From Pleurotus ostreatus/Saccharomyces cerevisiae fusant (Eukaryota; Opisthokonta), in NCBI GenBank assembly GCA_024196135.1, contig JAMQCK010001234.1, forward strand, positions 1-10,535: a stretch of 10,535 nt of DNA, in the 5' to 3' direction. Below the pieces are notes generated by a model. It did not search any database. It was not told where the DNA came from and saw nothing but the letters and a program-made list of their open reading frames with translations. The translations under genes were made by a program, and so were the position numbers. How positions within the stretch are numbered: the stretch's first letter is position 1; the number at the start of each line of letters is the position of its first letter. Positions 7,077 through 10,535 of the stretch are shown piece after piece.

Positions 7077-7110
7077 ACTGCGGTGAGAGAAGGGTTCACT
7101 ACGGTGAGAG
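7077..7110 (+). repeat. Imperfect 21-bp period duplication
   Basis: ACTGCGGTGAGAG at 7077-7089 is followed by ACTACGGTGAGAG at 7098-7110 (12 of 13 identical). It is too short to be more than a local duplication. Confidence 0.35.
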
Positions 7111-7627
7111 GCGGTCTCAGTCAGCGGCGTTAGAACCGTCAGAGCGTTAGGCGTTGACAAAAGGAAGGGCCATTCCCGAGCGCCGCTGAATGGCGGAACT
7201 CGTTCTCTGTACTGACCACTAGATCCTGGTATCAAGCGAAGACCGTCGGCGCCATGGAAGATGGCGTACCTTGGTGATTGCCACTCGCCATTGTTTGCGA
7301 ACCGTCAGGTTGTCAGTGGAGGCTTTGCCATTCGTTCGGAGAAGGCCCCGCGCACGGTGTCCGCCGCTAGCTTCGCATTGAATACGCAGAGATGAATACG
7401 TGTACTTTAGTCCTGCGACCGTCAATAAGTGGAGGTACGACGCCCTCACGCACACGCACCGAAATAGCGCCGGTACCGCCAATACGACCTGCAGGCCGAC
7501 TTCGCGGGAGAAGCGCGAGTACAGTGCGCTTGTAAGCGCGTATACAGTTCGCTTGTCGCCTGTACCTCAGCGCCGCAAGAAGAGTTCAGTATCGTGAGAA
7601 GAGCCGGCAAGCTGCGCTTGGGGCGCA

Positions 7628-7652
7628 CTCCCTGAGCGCAAGTCTCAGGGAG
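7628..7652. repeat. Perfect 9-bp-arm hairpin
   Basis: CTCCCTGAG (7628-7636) and CTCAGGGAG (7644-7652) are exact reverse complements around a 7-nt loop. There is no following T-run and no nearby gene end, so there is no reason to call it a terminator. One such structure is expected by chance in a window of this size. Confidence 0.4.
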
Positions 7653-8045
7653 GAGTCGATGGGGCCCCCAGGTTGGAGCAGGCGCAGTGATGGGTGAGGC
7701 AGCGGTGAGGCAGGGTGCTTAGTATGACAAGCATACTGGAGGATATGGCTTGGTATCAGCGTGCGAAGTCTAGGGCCAGTACCCCGATCGAGGAAGAAGG
7801 TAAATCGCGGAAAGGAAATGGGGGTCGAGCCTTCGGTTCAGTCGCAGCGCATGCAGGGGTTTGAGGGAGGAAGTATGATATCCATCGCTTCTGTCTTACC
7901 AGAGTTCTTATTGGATGGCGGAGTTTGAAAGAAGGAGGCACTGTCTAAGTATTGGCCGAGAACATAAAACTCGAAGCCAGCAGTAATTGATTGTTTCTTC
8001 GGCGCATCTTGGTGAGAGGGCGGTTCGTAGGCGTTCGTACGAAGA

Positions 8046-8065
8046 CTCAAAACCCTGGTTTTGAG
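8046..8065. repeat. Perfect 20-bp inverted repeat
   Basis: CTCAAAACC (8046-8054) and GGTTTTGAG (8057-8065) are exact reverse complements separated by two bases. A further palindrome, TTCGTACGAA, lies immediately upstream at 8034-8043. Both are in gene-free sequence; chance is a fair explanation. Confidence 0.4.
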
Positions 8066-8472
8066 CTGTCTGAGGTGGGCGCTGGATCCACACGAGCGCT
8101 ACAGATTACGAGAGGATACCTGATGAACGAGGAGGCCAAGGTTCGAAGTTCAATGCTGACTCATTGGCACGCGAGTGCTTGCACGTGTCCGGTAATCGCC
8201 GGGCCGCTCAACGTGGGCGCGGAGTCCGGACGTTGAGGAGCTCAGTTTCTAGTCCCCCGTTTGAATCGCAAATCTCGCAAAGCGCATGAGTGATTGCGTG
8301 TCTTGGAATGATCTCCAGAAAGCTGATTAGCAGCGGATTACGGAGGTGGTAATACTGTACACGAGTAGTAGGTGTCGCGTAATTATACAATATAGCAAGC
8401 GTCTACAGTGCGATAGCAAGAGTCAGGGATGCACGACATGAGCGATGGCGTCCACATTACGATGACAAGCGC

Positions 8473-10216
8473 CTACATGCCGTCGAGCGCCAGCTCATGC
8501 TTCATCTGCTTCCTGTTCTGATCCTCGTGCGCCTCGATGACCTTCGACCCCGGCAGCGCTCTGCAGCCGTAGCCCTCCTCGCTCCCTACTTCGGTCACCC
8601 ACCCATCAACCACCACGACCTCTCGCTCCTTCCTGCCCATCGCCTCATGCTTAAGGTCATCCCCGCACACGCGCAGCCACTCGAGCACAGGCTGCCGCAT
8701 CCACCTGCGCGGCTCCCCCGGCCGCTTCCCCGCCTCAAACCACGCCAGATGCCCTCCATGCCTTGTCACCGCCAGCACCACACTCTCACTCCCATCCAGC
8801 GCCGGCAGCTTGTTCACAATCGGGTCGTCCGCCGCATTCAGCGCCAAGAACGGCACCCGGATATCGCGCACCGCGGTGTGCGAGGACGTGCCGGTGTAGT
8901 AGTCCTGCGCGGAGTCAAAGGGGAACATGGGCGCGCCGCCGCCGAAGAGGCGCGTGAAGTGGTCGTCGAAGACCTTGAGGGTGGGCGACTTGAGCTTGAG
9001 CGCGGCCTCGACGGCGGCGGCCTGTTCGGCGCCGGAGGCGAAGGCGGTCTTGTTGCGCTTGACGATCTTGCGGAGGGAGCGGGCCATGCCTTTGGAGTAG
9101 AGCTGCGTGCCGAGGAAGGTGTTGAGCAGGCCGTTGCAGTCGTCGAGGAGGTTCCAGGGCTGCGAGAAGTCAGTCACATAGACGACAGGGAAGAGCGAGC
9201 TAACTCACGCAAGCAACGGCGCATCCTGCGACAAGCCGACTCTCCTCGCCTTCTTCGGCGAGGTAGCGGGTCAGCACGTTCGCCCCCAGACTGAAGCCGA
9301 GGCCAATGAGCGGTGCGTTGGGGTACAAGCTCCGGATGTACGCCAGCTCTTGCCGCAAATCATCCGTCGCCCCAGAGGAATAGAGGCGGGGAGACGTGAT
9401 GGGGATCCCCGCGCAACCCCGGAAGTTGCACACAACGGCGCGGTACCCCAGACCGCCCTGAGAGACTGGCGCAGTGGCAACATCGAGGATGCAGCGCACG
9501 TAGGGTTCGTGAGAGCCTGGATGCTTTGTCAGTCGAGTAGGGTGCGATTCCAATATAGGACGCGTACCTCCAGTAATCCCGTGCTTGATCACGATGATGG
9601 GTGCAGTGTCGGGTACGCTGGACTGATCTACAGGTGCCCAATCCATGCCACTGTGAATCAATCAGTAACAAGTAATGTGAGCATAAGTGTGAGTGCATAC
9701 ACTGTGCCTCCATCGCGCATACGGATGAATTGCCTAATGTCCGTTAGCGATCCCTTCTCGAACTGACAAGTGTGATTGGCCTCACCGACGATATTGGAAG
9801 CGATGTACCTTCGTGAAATCACCAAGCACAGCGTAGATGGTCTGAAGATGGCTACTGCACGCAAAGCACGTGTCAGTCTATCTTATCCCTGAACGAACCG
9901 AACATTGCACTCACTTGGGCAGCCACCACGCGGGCCGGAAGCGCTTGTACAGGCTCGGACATCTCTCCTTCACCAGCGTTCGTAAATCGATCATGTCGTA
10001 CTCGTTCGTCTCCTCGTCGTCGTCCGTGGTCTCATAATCGCCCCCCGAAGAGTCTTCGCTCTCCGAGGTGCGGATGTCGTATGTGCGCGTCCTCCGCCTC
10101 CGCCGCACCGGGTACGCCGCAGGTGTCGCTGGATAATGGATCGAAGTCGACGAAACCTCCTTCGATTTATGTTCGCGGTCGGTATGTACAGACGTGGAGA
10201 TGCTGGAGGACGCCAT
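8473..10216 (-). CDS. Alpha/beta hydrolase, EHT1/EEB1/YMR210W - ABHD1/2/3 - YheT family
   Basis: Six exons on the minus strand: 10216-9915, 9854-9786, 9733-9701, 9650-9568, 9516-9209, 9159-8473; 1482 nt, 493 residues. The five introns are 60, 52, 50, 51 and 49 nt, most with a clear CTGAC or CTAAC branch site. Splicing rebuilds family motifs: WWLPNSHLQT (97-106, usually NGHLQT), RDGGTVGMDW (130-139), HGITGGSHEPYVR (158-170), NFRGCAG (193-199), the nucleophile elbow GFSLGAN with Ser238, the acid in NAADDPIV (Asp376 or Asp377) and HGGH with His402. The catalytic triad is thus intact. Family knowledge: yeast Eht1 and Eeb1 make and hydrolyse medium-chain fatty acid ethyl esters; the substrate here cannot be read. 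Residues 1-95 form a Ser-rich start, an Arg5 run (38-42) and an acidic stretch (52-74) with no membrane segment. The start ATG sits in a strong context (CCACCATGG). Confidence 0.95.
9517..9567 (-). other. Hydrolase intron 4, 51 nt, in frame and free of stops
   Basis: The donor GTACGC starts at 9567 and the acceptor ATCCAG ends at 9517, with branch-like CTGAC about 15 nt before it. Splicing in phase 1 gives the conserved HGITGGSHEPYVR. Because it is a multiple of three and has no stop in the reading frame, retention would insert 17 residues into the oxyanion/lid region rather than truncate the protein. Confidence 0.85.
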
Positions 10217-10311
10217 GGTGGTGGTAAGAGGTCAAGGAGTTGGAACAAAAATAGGGTAAGGCGCCCGGCTCACACATGTTGACATGGTGGTCATTACTAA
10301 CTGAGCCGGAT
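10217..10311. promoter_or_regulatory. Upstream region of the hydrolase gene
   Basis: The minus strand just before the hydrolase ATG is rich in C and T with an ACCCTATTTTTG patch. Upstream minus-strand ATGs at 10285 (17-codon uORF) and 10277 (frame overlapping the start) would interfere with translation if transcribed, so the transcription start is probably between 10217 and about 10275. If the plus-strand gene at 10312 is real, this 95-bp gap would be a shared divergent promoter. Confidence 0.35.
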
Positions 10312-10535
10312 ATGAGCGTGGGGATACAAGAACCCGAAACATTTGTCTTCGATGCCGTTCCGATCACGCCTCGCGCGCGTGGCAGATCAGACCTCCTCGA
10401 CGACAGCCGTCGACGCTTTCGGAACAATGGCAGCGCCAAGACCAGGCGGACTCTGAAGCGGAGGGATCGCTCGTTGACATGTACTCAGATCGTCGGCAAT
10501 GCTGCAGAAAGACCAAGTTGGGTGCCCTCATCAAA
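10312..10535 (+). CDS. Possible 5' end of a divergent gene, cut by the window edge
   Basis: From the ATG at 10312 a plus-strand frame stays open to the end of the window (74 codons), starting MSVGIQEPETFVFDAV and continuing as an Arg-rich, low-complexity sequence. No domain is recognised. Another plus-strand frame (open from 10305, without an early ATG) gives a more protein-like end, LSEQWQRQDQ followed by SLVDMYSDRR, so an intron could switch frames within this stretch. The gap to the divergent hydrolase gene is only 95 bp. The coding strand, frame and start are all uncertain. Confidence 0.3.
   Translation, partial: MSVGIQEPETFVFDAVPITPRARGRSDLLDDSRRRFRNNGSAKTRRTLKRRDRSLTCTQIVGNAAERPSWVPSS

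Larger units (their letters stand above)
5720..8472. other. Gene-poor intergenic region
   Basis: I see no supportable gene in this 2.75-kb stretch. All frames are under 110 codons, none shows a family motif, none can be extended through plausible introns, and codon third positions are not biased as in the three real genes. It contains a diverged direct repeat (6664-6746), a small 21-bp period duplication (7077-7110) and two perfect-arm hairpins (7628-7652, 8046-8065). The right end, about 8385-8472, should hold the 3' UTR of the hydrolase gene; an AT-rich patch at about 8380-8395 is a possible 3'-end signal area. Confidence 0.5.

Noticed and set aside
5661..7379. 13-bp inverted pair (AATGCGAAGCTAG at 5661-5673 and its reverse complement at 7367-7379) as ends of a mobile element
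   Set aside because: About one such match is expected by chance in a window of this size, and there are no target duplications or longer matching ends.
7628..7652. Transcription terminator
   Set aside because: The hairpin lacks a T-run and no gene ends nearby; intrinsic terminators are not expected in a eukaryotic genome.
4861..8472. Transposon coding remnants, tRNA genes or a CRISPR array
   Set aside because: Checked for reverse transcriptase, integrase and transposase motifs, GGTTCGAAT-type tRNA B boxes and regular spaced repeats; nothing convincing was seen.
8497..9294. 265-codon plus-strand ORF
   Set aside because: Antisense to hydrolase exons 5 and 6, crossing intron 5; His/Pro-rich and Glu/Gly-rich halves reflect the codon-ending switch, not a protein.

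Overview
The window looks like nuclear DNA of a filamentous fungus, most probably a basidiomycete (Agaricomycete-type). The reasons are: genes broken by many spliceosomal introns with GTRNGT-like donors, CTRAC/CTAAT-type branch points 10-20 nt before the acceptor AG, several introns of only 49-60 nt, C/G-ending codons, pyrimidine-rich promoters, and a fungal gene content. No prokaryotic, viral, CRISPR, tRNA or rRNA feature was found. The assignment to Basidiomycota is inference.

Layout, left to right. 1-462: no convincing gene; it probably holds the 3' UTR and downstream spacer of the kinase gene. 463-3631 (minus strand): a complete five-exon Ser/Thr protein kinase gene (792 residues as modelled), a CaMKK/Elm1-Sak1-Ssp1-like upstream AMPK kinase with a long disordered tail. 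Its ATG overlaps the stop codon of a six-codon upstream ORF. 3632-3950: kinase promoter with a pyrimidine-rich tract and three copies of a 12-16 bp repeat. 3951-4539 (minus strand): a small three-exon gene (62 residues) for a Cys/His-rich, probably zinc-binding, fungal protein; its middle exon is only 24 nt, so no single ORF shows it. 4540-4860: its upstream region. 4861-8472: about 3.6 kb with no credible gene, holding degenerate short repeats and two hairpins. 8473-10216 (minus strand): a complete six-exon alpha/beta hydrolase gene (493 residues) of the EHT1/EEB1/YMR210W - ABHD1/2/3 - YheT family with an intact catalytic triad. 10312-10535 (plus strand): a possible first exon of a divergent gene cut by the window edge, weakly supported.

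The three well supported genes lie on the minus strand but nothing ties them into one pathway; the kinase (energy/stress signalling) and the hydrolase (ester lipid metabolism) are ordinary housekeeping families. The more unusual material is structural: kinase introns of 114-395 nt, two of them packed with private short tandem repeats, against 49-60 nt introns in the hydrolase; a stop-free hydrophobic reading frame filling kinase intron 2; a 24-nt microexon carrying the core motif of the small protein; and an abrupt change from C-ending to G-ending codons within the last hydrolase exon. I see no clear evidence for a novel multi-gene system. All gene models were assembled by hand from reading frames, splice signals and remembered family motifs, and no database search was run.
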